The notes under the pieces: generated by a model
Databases searched by the model: none
What the model saw: only the letters and a program-made list of their open reading frames with translations
What the model was told of the DNA's origin: nothing
Program-made: the position numbers and the translations under genes
NCBI GenBank assembly: GCA_035574195.1
Contig: DATLZE010000015.1
Span: 1 to 19,730 of the forward strand
Direction: 5' to 3'
Origin: SG8-41 sp035574195
GTDB taxonomy: Bacteria; Pseudomonadota; Gammaproteobacteria; Burkholderiales; SG8-41
Length of the DNA stretch: 19,730 nt
Part shown: in pieces, positions 1-6,329 of the stretch
How positions within the stretch are numbered: position 1 is the first letter of the stretch
Layout of the letters: the number at the start of each line of letters is the position of its first letter

Positions 1-534
1 GCTCATGCGGATCGCCGCATCCGCCACGTCCTGCCGCGAGCCGCGGATCGTGATCACCTCCGCGCCGCAGGCCGCGATCTGCGCGACCTTGGGATAGGAA
101 GCGGTTTCGGGAACGAGGATGCGGCAACGCATCCCCGCCGCCGCGGCGTAGGCGCAAAGCGATGCTCCGGCGTTCCCGGAAGAGTCCTCCAGCACGTGCT
201 CGATGCCGCGGCTTTTCAGATAGCTCACCATCACCGTCATGCCGCGATCCTTGAACGAGCCGGTCGGCATCATGAATTCGAGCTTCATGAGAACCGACAC
301 GCCCCGCCACTCACGTGGCAAAAGCGGCGTCCAGCCCTCGCCCATGCTGACCGCGTCGCGCTCGTCGACGAGCAACGCCCGGCGGTAGCGCCACAGGGAG
401 CGCACCGAGGCGTCGATCTCGCTGCGGTCGATCCCCGGCGCCGCGTCGAGGTTCAGGTAGGCACCGGAGTCCCCGCACCAGCGCGGCGTCTCGAGGCCGC
501 AGGCCGCGCCAGTAGCCGAATCGAGATAACGCAT
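1..534 (-). CDS. Threonine-synthase-like PLP-dependent enzyme, 5' part only (runs off left edge)
   Basis: This is the first 178 codons of a gene that continues beyond the left edge; the frame is open to base 1. The product looks like a fold-type II PLP enzyme of the threonine synthase group, which converts O-phosphohomoserine to threonine in the cytoplasm. Visible support: GEGWTPL at residues 65-71, the Schiff-base motif PTGSFKDRG at 90-98 (K95 would bind PLP), and the phosphate/cofactor loop SSGNAGAS at 118-125. The N-terminus (C12, C20) resembles a degenerate form of the small Cys-containing N-terminal segment of some threonine synthases. The ATG at 534-532 is chosen because AGGGGA lies 7 bases upstream. 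A strong terminator separates it from the upstream gene, so it probably has its own promoter in 535-579, although I see no clear -35/-10 there. A related cysteate, diaminopropionate or tryptophan-synthase-beta-like enzyme cannot be excluded without the C-terminal half. Confidence 0.85.
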   Translation of the reverse strand, partial: MRYLDSATGAACGLETPRWCGDSGAYLNLDAAPGIDRSEIDASVRSLWRYRRALLVDERDAVSMGEGWTPLLPREWRGVSVLMKLEFMMPTGSFKDRGMTVMVSYLKSRGIEHVLEDSSGNAGASLCAYAAAAGMRCRILVPETASYPKVAQIAACGAEVITIRGSRQDVADAAIRMS

Positions 535-579
535 GAACAAATCCCCTGCCTTGCTGCGGTGAATCCGGACGATAGCAAA

Positions 580-609
580 GAAAAAGGCAGGGCGCGCCCT
601 GCCTTTTTC
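580..609 (-). terminator. Rho-independent terminator, 30-bp perfect palindrome
   Basis: The segment is perfectly self-complementary. An A5 tract, a GGCAGGGC arm, its mirror GCCCTGCC and a T5 tract give a long GC stem flanked by A/T runs. Read on the minus strand it lies 37 bases after the stop codon of the small secreted protein and is followed by TTTTTCTTT, as expected for an intrinsic terminator of that gene. The symmetry means it could also stop plus-strand transcripts, but no plus-strand gene ends here. Confidence 0.85.
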
Positions 610-618
610 CGGCGCTGC

Positions 619-636
619 CGGGCCCTCTCGGGCCCG
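619..636 (-). other. Short hairpin with GAGA tetraloop before the terminator
   Basis: On the minus strand CGGGCCC-GAGA-GGGCCCG forms a 7-bp stem with a GNRA-type loop, 9 bases after the TAG of the small secreted protein and just before the main terminator. It probably stabilises the 3' end of the transcript; no other role is visible. Confidence 0.5.
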
Positions 637-645
637 CAATGACGG

Positions 646-960
646 CTAGCCTTCCCGCTTCGCCTGGCCCTTCTTCTTGCCCTTGCCCTTGCCCTTGCCC
701 TTTGCCTTGGGCTTGTCGGTCTTGGGCTTGTCCGCCTTGGGCTTCGTGGGCTGCGCCGGGGTCGCGGGCTGCGCCGGCTGGGCCGGAGTCGCGGGCGTGG
801 CTTTCGCGGCATCGCCCTTCGCCGGCTGCGCGGGCTGGGCCGGAGTCGCCGGCTGCGCGGGTTGCGCCGCGGGTTTCGTCGGCGGGGTCTGCTGGGCCGC
901 AGCGCCGAACGCGGTCGCGGCGAATGCCGCAGCGATCAGGGTTGACAGCAGCTTGCTCAT
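646..960 (-). CDS. Small exported Pro/Ala-repeat protein with Lys/Gly-rich basic tail
   Basis: I do not recognise a family. The 104-residue product starts with a Sec-type signal peptide (MSKLLSTLIAAAFAATAFGAAAQ, cleavage likely at AAA-Q near residue 22). Then comes a low-complexity stretch built from PAQPATPAQPAQPA units present twice around a short KGDAAKAT spacer, followed by KPKADKPKTDKPK repeats and a KGKGKGKGKKK tail. The mature protein is strongly basic and probably disordered, suited to binding an acidic partner such as nucleic acid, LPS or a polyanion; that is inference. The ATG at 960-958 is preferred over the in-frame GTG six bases upstream because AAGGAG is 5 bases before the ATG and directly abuts the GTG. 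It is monocistronic: a terminator follows, and the SDR gene upstream is divergent. Confidence 0.75.
   Translation of the reverse strand: MSKLLSTLIAAAFAATAFGAAAQQTPPTKPAAQPAQPATPAQPAQPAKGDAAKATPATPAQPAQPATPAQPTKPKADKPKTDKPKAKGKGKGKGKKKGQAKREG
677..700. repeat. Hexanucleotide tandem repeat (TTGCCC)x4
   Basis: Four perfect copies of TTGCCC lie in tandem. Read on the minus strand in frame they encode the alternating Gly-Lys tail of the small secreted protein. A six-base unit changes length without shifting frame, so slippage would lengthen or shorten the basic tail by Gly-Lys pairs. Confidence 0.85.
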
Positions 961-990
961 ATCCACTCCTTTTCGATTGAATAATCATGT

Positions 991-1008
991 CCGGAAGCAG
1001 GCTTCCGG
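991..1008. promoter_or_regulatory. Inverted repeat upstream of the small secreted protein
   Basis: CCGGAAGC-AG-GCTTCCGG is a perfect 8-bp inverted repeat with a 2-base centre, about 30 bp before the ATG of the secreted protein and just upstream of an AT-rich stretch (977-987) that could hold its -10. It could be an operator or a leader hairpin. No U-tract follows on either strand, so it is unlikely to be a terminator. Confidence 0.4.
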
Positions 1009-1052
1009 TAAGACCTTAACGCCCGGGGCCGCCGCGCGGTTGACTGCGGCCG

Positions 1053-1077
1053 CAGTGTCCGCCCACACTGGTAGAAT
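1053..1077 (+). promoter_or_regulatory. SDR promoter: operator-like inverted repeat plus extended -10
   Basis: TG-G-TAGAAT at 1069-1077 fits an extended -10 element. Immediately upstream CAGTGT-N6-ACACTG (1053-1070) is a perfect inverted repeat whose right arm ends on the TG of the extended -10 and which covers the expected -35 region. A repressor or activator bound there would control the promoter directly. The TTGACT at 1040-1045 is 26 bp from the -10, too far for a normal -35. Transcription would start near 1083-1085, about 50 bases before the SDR start codon. Confidence 0.55.
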
Positions 1078-1080
1078 AGC

Positions 1081-1106
1081 GCGCGCCCGGCAGGTGCCGG
1101 GCGCGC
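1081..1106 (+). promoter_or_regulatory. 12-bp GC hairpin at the 5' end of the SDR transcript
   Basis: The arms at 1081-1092 and 1095-1106 (GCGCGCCCGGCA and its complement) pair perfectly around a 2-base GG centre. The hairpin lies 4 to 29 bases after the -10 hexamer, so it would cover the very start of the leader. Possible roles are 5' transcript protection, an overlapping operator, or a barrier to read-through; there is no U-tract. Confidence 0.5.
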
Positions 1107-1135
1107 TTCGACCATCCACAATTCATTACAACGTC

Positions 1136-1915
1136 ATGGACCTCCATCTTTCCGGGCGCACCGCGCTCGTCACGGGCGCCTCGCGCGGCATCGGCTTCGG
1201 CGTCGCGCAGGCGCTCGCCGCCGAAGGCTGCCACCTCCATCTCGCCTCGCGCAACGCCGCCGACCTCGAGGCCGCGCGCGGCAAGATCCTCGCCGCCTAC
1301 CGGGTCAACGTCACCTGCCACCCGCTCGATCTCGCCGTGAGCGAGAACGCGCGGGCCCTCGGGCAGGCCTGCCGGGACGTTGACATTCTGGTGAACAACG
1401 CGGGCGCGATCCCGCAGGGCACGCTGGCCGGCCTCGACGAGAGGACGTGGCGCGCCTCGTGGGACCTCAAGGTATTCGGCTACATCAACCTCACGCGCGA
1501 GATCTACTCCGCCATGTGCGAGCGCCGGCGCGGTGTGATCGTCAACATCATCGGGGGCGCGGGAGAGCGCCCCACTGCCGGCTACATTGCCGGCAGCATG
1601 GCCAACGCGAGCCTGATGGCGTTCTCGCGCGCGCTCGGGGCGGAAAGCCCCAACTATGGGGTGCGGGTGATCGGCCTGAACCCCAGCGCGACGGCGACCG
1701 ATCGCGGGATCGTGCGCTGGCGCAACCAGGCCAAGGAAAAATTCGGCGATCCCGAGCGCTGGCCGGAACTCACCAAGGGCTTTCCTTTCGGACGCCCCGC
1801 CAAGGTGGAGGAGATCGCGGACGTGGTCGCCTTCCTCTGCTCCGACCGCGCCTCCTACATCTCCGGCACGGTCATCTCGGTGGACGGCGGCGCCGCGGCG
1901 CGCACGCCTCGGTGA
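1136..1915 (+). CDS. Atypical short-chain dehydrogenase/reductase (SDR) family protein
   Basis: The 259-residue product has the length and layout of a classical SDR: a Rossmann fold with the NAD(P)-binding TGASRGIG at residues 13-20, NNAG at 87-90, and the C-terminal segment FLCSDRASYISGTVISVDGG at about 234-253. The catalytic region is unusual. Where classical members have Ser followed by YxxxK, this protein has VNIIGGAGERP (136-146) without the Ser and YIAGS (150-154) with Ser in place of Lys; the usual tetrad Asn also appears replaced in WDLKVFG (109-115). It may therefore bind a nucleotide or acyl substrate without ordinary dehydrogenase chemistry. The frame stays open upstream to 677, but ATG 1136 is where SDR homology begins and it follows the promoter; no clear Shine-Dalgarno is visible. 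The gene is convergent with the coiled-coil gene, 50 bp between stops. The substrate cannot be told from sequence. Confidence 0.88.
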   Translation: MDLHLSGRTALVTGASRGIGFGVAQALAAEGCHLHLASRNAADLEAARGKILAAYRVNVTCHPLDLAVSENARALGQACRDVDILVNNAGAIPQGTLAGLDERTWRASWDLKVFGYINLTREIYSAMCERRRGVIVNIIGGAGERPTAGYIAGSMANASLMAFSRALGAESPNYGVRVIGLNPSATATDRGIVRWRNQAKEKFGDPERWPELTKGFPFGRPAKVEEIADVVAFLCSDRASYISGTVISVDGGAAARTPR

Positions 1916-1965
1916 CGCGAGCGCGCCGCGCGCCACGGCGATTCTGTCGCTTCGTCGCTTCCTCG

Positions 1966-2343
1966 TCACTTCCCCGGCGGCTTGCGGAAGGCCCGGTCCA
2001 CGGCGTCAAGCGCTTCATCGTAGCTCTTGCGCGCCCGCGCTTCCCGCTCCCGGGCCGCCTCGAGCGCCTTCTTCGCCGCCGCGAGCTGGCGCCCCAGCTC
2101 TTCGGCCTGCCTCAGCGCGGCGCGGTGCGCCTCCTGAAGGTTGAGATAGTCCTGTTCCGCAAGCTTCGCCTCGTGCTGCGCCTGCCGCAATTCACGGTAC
2201 GCGGCGCCTGCCTGCTGCTGGCTGCGCCGGATCGCGGCCTCCCGCCCGCCCGGCTCCTCGACCGGCGCCTGCGCGAGCGCGGCCGCCACCAGGCAAAGCA
2301 GCGCGATGCTCGCCGGCCATCTCCTGGCGCGCAAGGGCGTCAT
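1966..2343 (-). CDS. Small exported coiled-coil protein, translationally coupled to the kinase
   Basis: The 125-residue product is not a family I recognise. Residues 1 to about 25 form a signal peptide (basic RARRWP, then SIALLCLVAAALAQA, signal peptidase I site near ALA-Q or AQA-P). The Cys at 17 is inside the hydrophobic core and not in a lipobox. Residues 33-118 are one long charged helix rich in Glu, Arg, Ala, Gln and Leu with heptad character, so a periplasmic dimeric coiled coil is likely. Its ATG (2343-2341) overlaps the kinase stop codon as ATGA, with GGAG only one base upstream of the ATG, which implies coupled translation and equal expression with the kinase. Context suggests a periplasmic partner of the kinase sensor domain; this is inference. 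Confidence 0.82.
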   Translation of the reverse strand: MTPLRARRWPASIALLCLVAAALAQAPVEEPGGREAAIRRSQQQAGAAYRELRQAQHEAKLAEQDYLNLQEAHRAALRQAEELGRQLAAAKKALEAAREREARARKSYDEALDAVDRAFRKPPGK

Positions 2344-4517
2344 GCTCCGGCCCGTCTGCGCTCTGGCTCCAGAGCGCGCGCGGGGGCCCGCCAGCACGCC
2401 TCGGCGTCGCGATCCGTCCAGGGATGCTCGACCGAGAGCGCCTCGACGAGCGCCTGTACCACCACGATGTCGTGCGGCCGCTCCGCGCGCTCCTTGGCGA
2501 GACAGCGCGCGATCAGCTCGTCCAGTCGCCGGGGCACGCCCGGGACGAGCTCGCTCGCGCGCCGCGCCGGGGTATGCAGGATGCAGTAGGTCAGGTCGTG
2601 ATCGCTCGCCGCCTCGAATAGCTCGCGCCCGGTCACGAGATAAAACGCCACGGCGCCCACCGAGTAGATGTCGGAGCGCACGTCGGCGTCGCCGGGATTG
2701 CGAATGCGCTCGGGCGACATGTAGAGCGGGGTTCCGAGCAGCTTCTGAAACTGGGTGATGTCGCGCGAGAGTCGCCCGCCGGTGTCCTTCACCAGCCCGA
2801 AGTCGAGCATCTTCACCACGTCGTACTCGCCCCCGCGCCGGCACAGCATGATGTTGTGCGGCTTGATGTCGCGGTGGACCAGCCCCTGCCCATGCGCCTC
2901 CCGCAGCGCCGCGCACACCTGCCGCAGCACGTGCAGCACGCGCCCGACTGGCATCGCGCCCTGCGCCGCCACCAGGCGATCGAGCGTTTCGCCTTCGAGG
3001 TACTCCATCACGTAGTAGAACACGCCCTCTTGCGTGCGCCCGTAATCGTAGATCTCGATGGTGTTGGGGTGCGTGAGCTGGCTCGCGAGCTGCACCTCGC
3101 GCTCGAAGCGCGTGACGATCTCGTCGGAGGCAAGATGGGGTTTCAGCATTTTGAGGGCGGTCGGGCGCTTGAGGAGCGCGTGGCGCGCGAGATAGACCTT
3201 GCCCATGCCGCCTTCGCCAAGGAGCCGCTCGAGTCGGTACTGCCCCACGAACCGCGCCTCGCCCACCTCGCGCCGCAGCCGTCGCACCAGGACGGTGGAC
3301 CACAGCGCTGCGGCGGCGGCGGCGAGCAGCAGCGACAAGATCACCGCGGAGGCGAGGTTGAGATAGGCGAGCGGCGCATAGGCCTCCCCCGCGCCCATCT
3401 CGATCGCGAGCCCCATGTCGAGATCCGCGAGCCATTTCCATGCCCCGATCACGTCGGCGCCGCGGTAGTTGCGGTACGGCTCGAGGATCACCCCCTGGCG
3501 CTCCTCGGCGCTCGGCTTGTGGCGGCTCGCGATGGCAAGCGCCGCGAGTCGCGTGAGCGGACGGGCGTCGGGCTCGAGCTCCGGCTGGTAGCCTGCGGCG
3601 AGGTCTCCCCCCGGATCGCGCACCTGCACGCGGAAAATCGAACTCGCTTCCGGTTCCCTCGCCACCAGATCCGCCGCCTGCAGCTCGGGCAGAAAGCGGC
3701 TCTCCGAGAGCAGCATACCGCGTTCGTCGAACGCGTAGACTTCCCCGGTGCGCCCCGGGCGCACGACGTTCAGTATTCCGACGAACTGCGCGCTCGCGTC
3801 GTGTCCGATGCCCAGCGCAGCGACCACTTCGCCGCGTTCCCCGCGCACCGGTGCCTCGAACCAGACGAGCGCACGGGCGGGCGCTGCCGCCGCAGCCCCT
3901 TCCACGCGCTCGCGCTCCGGATACGGGCGGATGAAGCGGGGCTCGCCCCGAAACACCGCGGCAAGTTGGGGCAGGAAGCGCTCGCGGTTGACGCGGCGCC
4001 CGACGTAATCGCGCACCGATGTCGCGAGCACGAGCCCGGTCTCGTCAACCACGCTGAACATCACGGCCCCGCTCTCCTGCAGCACGGGCGCAAAGAACTT
4101 CACGAGCTCGGCCCGGGCAGGGGCCGCCCACAGGGCCTCGGCTCCCGATGCCTGCGCGCGGATCGCCCTGGAAAGCTCCACGACCCGGCGCCGCACGCGC
4201 TCCTCGTTCGCCCAGGAGGCGGCCTCCTGCTTCTTGTCCTCGGCCCACAGCCGCAACGCCTTGACTTGGGCTTCCAGCGCCGCCTGCAGCCCCGCTGCGC
4301 GGATCTCCTGGAGCGAGCGCTTGATGCCGGAATGGACCCAGATTCCGAGCACGATCAGCACAGCGACCGCCACCACCGCGATCGCGTTCAGGCGGGCGTT
4401 GGCGGCGATCGCCCGGCGCGCAAGCCGCTCCACCTGGCTGGACTCGCCTGCCGGCACGCCGCCCGGGGAGAGCGCGGGGGAGGCGGGGCTGGCGATGGGC
4501 TGCGGGGACTCGGGCAC
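2340..4517 (-). CDS. Transmembrane Hanks-type Ser/Thr protein kinase with Cache-like periplasmic sensor
   Basis: The 725-residue product has a Pro/Ser-rich cytoplasmic N-terminus (1-30), TM1 at about 44-61, a periplasmic region at about 62-383, TM2 at about 384-411 and a C-terminal kinase at about 427-692. The periplasmic part ends in YRNYRGADVIGAWKWL (348-363) followed by a DMGLAIEM strand, the typical end of a dCache small-molecule sensor. The kinase keeps the core residues: GEGGMGKV loop (434-441), ALK lysine K456, HRDIKPHN (548-555, catalytic D550), DFG (572-574) and SPE (601-603). The HRD arginine suggests control by activation-loop phosphorylation. A stop codon lies nine bases before the GTG start (4517-4515), so this is the longest possible start; no strong ribosome site is seen, and GTG at codon 21 is an alternative. 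Sensor-first, kinase-last order is the reverse of PknB-type kinases, whose sensors are C-terminal. It is co-transcribed with the coiled-coil gene and divergent from the TpsB gene. Confidence 0.93.
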   Translation of the reverse strand: MPESPQPIASPASPALSPGGVPAGESSQVERLARRAIAANARLNAIAVVAVAVLIVLGIWVHSGIKRSLQEIRAAGLQAALEAQVKALRLWAEDKKQEAASWANEERVRRRVVELSRAIRAQASGAEALWAAPARAELVKFFAPVLQESGAVMFSVVDETGLVLATSVRDYVGRRVNRERFLPQLAAVFRGEPRFIRPYPERERVEGAAAAAPARALVWFEAPVRGERGEVVAALGIGHDASAQFVGILNVVRPGRTGEVYAFDERGMLLSESRFLPELQAADLVAREPEASSIFRVQVRDPGGDLAAGYQPELEPDARPLTRLAALAIASRHKPSAEERQGVILEPYRNYRGADVIGAWKWLADLDMGLAIEMGAGEAYAPLAYLNLASAVILSLLLAAAAAALWSTVLVRRLRREVGEARFVGQYRLERLLGEGGMGKVYLARHALLKRPTALKMLKPHLASDEIVTRFEREVQLASQLTHPNTIEIYDYGRTQEGVFYYVMEYLEGETLDRLVAAQGAMPVGRVLHVLRQVCAALREAHGQGLVHRDIKPHNIMLCRRGGEYDVVKMLDFGLVKDTGGRLSRDITQFQKLLGTPLYMSPERIRNPGDADVRSDIYSVGAVAFYLVTGRELFEAASDHDLTYCILHTPARRASELVPGVPRRLDELIARCLAKERAERPHDIVVVQALVEALSVEHPWTDRDAEACWRAPARALEPERRRAGA

Positions 4518-4555
4518 GGTTCGTCAATGATACCCGAGGTCCATCGCCTCGCCGG

Positions 4556-4561
4556 TATAAT
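4556..4561 (+). promoter_or_regulatory. Probable -10 element for the TpsB gene
   Basis: A consensus TATAAT lies in the 105-bp divergent spacer, about 60 bp before the TpsB start codon. No good -35 is seen at the expected distance (4533-4538), so an activator or an alternative arrangement is possible. The rest of the spacer (4518-4622) shows no other clear signal; a TATCAT on the minus strand at 4532-4527 is close to the kinase GTG. Confidence 0.4.
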
Positions 4562-4622
4562 CGGCAGGGGGGCTTGCCGTTCGCGGTGCCTGCCCACTCC
4601 ATCCGAACCAACACGAACAATC

Positions 4623-6311
4623 ATGAAAGCGATCCCGCGCCGGCACCGCCTGTCCCACGGATGGATCGGATTGGCGTTCGCGGGGCTCGCCGCGCCGGCC
4701 GCCGCGCAGGTCGTGGTGCCGCCCGCCGCCGACCCCGGCGCGATCCAGCAGCGCCAGATCGAGGAGGAGCGCCGCCGGCGCCAGGAGGAGGAGCTGCGCC
4801 GCCCGCGCATCGAGAAGCCGCTCGACACCGACGCGCTCAAGCCGCCGCCCGCCGCACCGGCCGCACCCGAGGTGCGCTTTCTGGTGCGCGAGATCGAATT
4901 TTCGAAGTCCGAAATACTCGCCCGCGAGGAGCTCGATGCGCTCGCCGCGCCCTACCGTGGCCGCACGGTGCCGCTCGCGGAGCTGCAGCGCCTCGTCGAA
5001 CAGGTGAACGATCTCTATCGCCGCAAGGGCGTGGTGACGGCGCAGGCGATCCTGCCGCCGCAGGACCTCACCGAAGGCATCGTGCGCATCCGCCTGATCG
5101 AGGGCCGGATCGGGAAAATCTCGGTGCAGGGCAACGACACGACGAGCGCCAGTTACCTCGCCGCGCTCCTCAGCCGCCAGCCGGGCGAGCTGGTGGACCT
5201 GCCCGCGCTCGAGCGCGACCTCAAGCGCTTCAACCGCACCCACGACGCACAGCTGCGCGCGGAGTTGAAACCCGGCGCCGCAGTGGGCGAGACCGACGTG
5301 ACGCTCTTCCTCGCCGAGCCGCCTCGGCACGAGCTCAGGCTCAGCGGCGACAACAGCGGCTCCGCGCAGACGGGAGAGACCCGCGCGGGCATCGCCTACC
5401 GCAATCGCAGCCTCTTCGGGCGCCGCGACGATCTCGCGCTCTCCTTTACGCGCGCCGAGGGCCACGAAGGCTATTCGGCCGCCTACGGCCTGCCGGTGGG
5501 CACTCTCGGCACCCGCTTGCAGCTCGCCTACTACGACGACCGGACCAAGATCAAGCGCGGCGCGCTCGCCGCGCTCAACCTCTCGGGCGAGTCCACCGCG
5601 ATCGTGGCGAGCCTGCGCCATCCGCTCGCGATCGCAGACGCCTATCAGGTGGACGGCGTGCTCGGAACAAAAAAGCGCGACTCGCTCACCCGCATCGAGA
5701 CGGTGCTGCTGCAGGACACCGAGACGCGCGACGTGAATTTCGCGCTCGAGGCGCAGCTCGCCGACCGCTCCGGTTACTGGCTGGCGAGCGCCGCCGGCCT
5801 GCGCGTGACGAGCCGGCCGCTCGCCCAGCCCGAGCGCTCCTTTCGCATCTGGCGCGGAAGCCTGCGCCGCTCTCACCATTTCTCCGGGGGATACGCCGCC
5901 TTCGCGAGCCTCCTCTGGCAGCACACCCGAGATGACGTGCTGCCCTCGAGCGAGCAGTTCCTGATCGGCGGCGAGGGGACGGTGCGGGGGTACCAGACGG
6001 GACTGCTCTCCGGTGATCGCGGGGTGACCTTGAACCTCGAGCTGCACCACCCGCTGCCGCTCGCCGAAGGGCAAGGCGCACCGCAGGCGAGCGGCTTCTT
6101 CTTCCTCGATCACGGCTGGGTGCGGCCGTTCCGCCCGGCGGGCGATCCGCGCGACGACAAGGACTCGATCACGGGCGCGGGCTGGGGCGTGAACCTCGCC
6201 TTCGGCAAGCGCGCCTCGCTGCGCGCGACCTACGGCAAGCCGCTGCGCTCGCGGCCCGAGGAGCCGCGCAACGACCGCGTCACCTTCCAGTTCGTGCTGA
6301 ACCTTCTCTGA
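4623..6311 (+). CDS. Two-partner-secretion outer-membrane transporter (TpsB; FhaC/ShlB/HecB type)
   Basis: The 562-residue product has the usual TpsB length and order. A signal peptide (1-29, cut near AAA-Q) is followed by a charged Gln/Glu/Arg helix (about 38-67) matching the plug helix and linker. A ShlB-type POTRA region (about 84-165: VRFLVREIEF, then LYRRKGVVTAQAILPPQ) and a second POTRA (about 166-232) precede a C-terminal barrel (about 235-562). The conserved loop-6 motif VRGY is at 454-457 and FxDxG at 494-498 (F, D496, G498), both hallmarks of the Omp85/TpsB superfamily. In this family the POTRA domains bind the N-terminal TPS domain of an exoprotein and pass it through the barrel. 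The ATG at 4623 is chosen because the signal peptide begins there; no clear Shine-Dalgarno precedes it. The natural substrate is the convergent giant exoprotein next door. Confidence 0.93.
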   Translation: MKAIPRRHRLSHGWIGLAFAGLAAPAAAQVVVPPAADPGAIQQRQIEEERRRRQEEELRRPRIEKPLDTDALKPPPAAPAAPEVRFLVREIEFSKSEILAREELDALAAPYRGRTVPLAELQRLVEQVNDLYRRKGVVTAQAILPPQDLTEGIVRIRLIEGRIGKISVQGNDTTSASYLAALLSRQPGELVDLPALERDLKRFNRTHDAQLRAELKPGAAVGETDVTLFLAEPPRHELRLSGDNSGSAQTGETRAGIAYRNRSLFGRRDDLALSFTRAEGHEGYSAAYGLPVGTLGTRLQLAYYDDRTKIKRGALAALNLSGESTAIVASLRHPLAIADAYQVDGVLGTKKRDSLTRIETVLLQDTETRDVNFALEAQLADRSGYWLASAAGLRVTSRPLAQPERSFRIWRGSLRRSHHFSGGYAAFASLLWQHTRDDVLPSSEQFLIGGEGTVRGYQTGLLSGDRGVTLNLELHHPLPLAEGQGAPQASGFFFLDHGWVRPFRPAGDPRDDKDSITGAGWGVNLAFGKRASLRATYGKPLRSRPEEPRNDRVTFQFVLNLL

Positions 6312-6329
6312 CCGCCCGGCCGCGGAACG

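Noticed and set aside
196..642. Plus-strand frame of 148 codons
   Set aside because: It is a shadow of the threonine-synthase-like gene and runs through the terminator.
677..1135. Possible N-terminal extension of the SDR up to 677
   Set aside because: It is antisense to the small secreted protein and includes the promoter; SDR similarity begins at the ATG at 1136.
1016..1969. Minus-strand frame of 317 codons across the SDR gene
   Set aside because: Antisense shadow; its translation has no recognisable domain, whereas the plus-strand SDR motifs are clear.
1966..2343. Lipoprotein reading of the small coiled-coil protein
   Set aside because: The Cys in the signal peptide is inside the hydrophobic core and lacks a lipobox context.
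2856..4622. Possible 589-codon N-terminal extension of the TpsB gene
   Set aside because: This stretch is antisense to the kinase. The signal peptide, and hence the real start, is at 4623.
6312..6329. Terminator between the two convergent stop codons
   Set aside because: The 18-bp gap has GC-rich bases but no stem with a U-tract on either strand.
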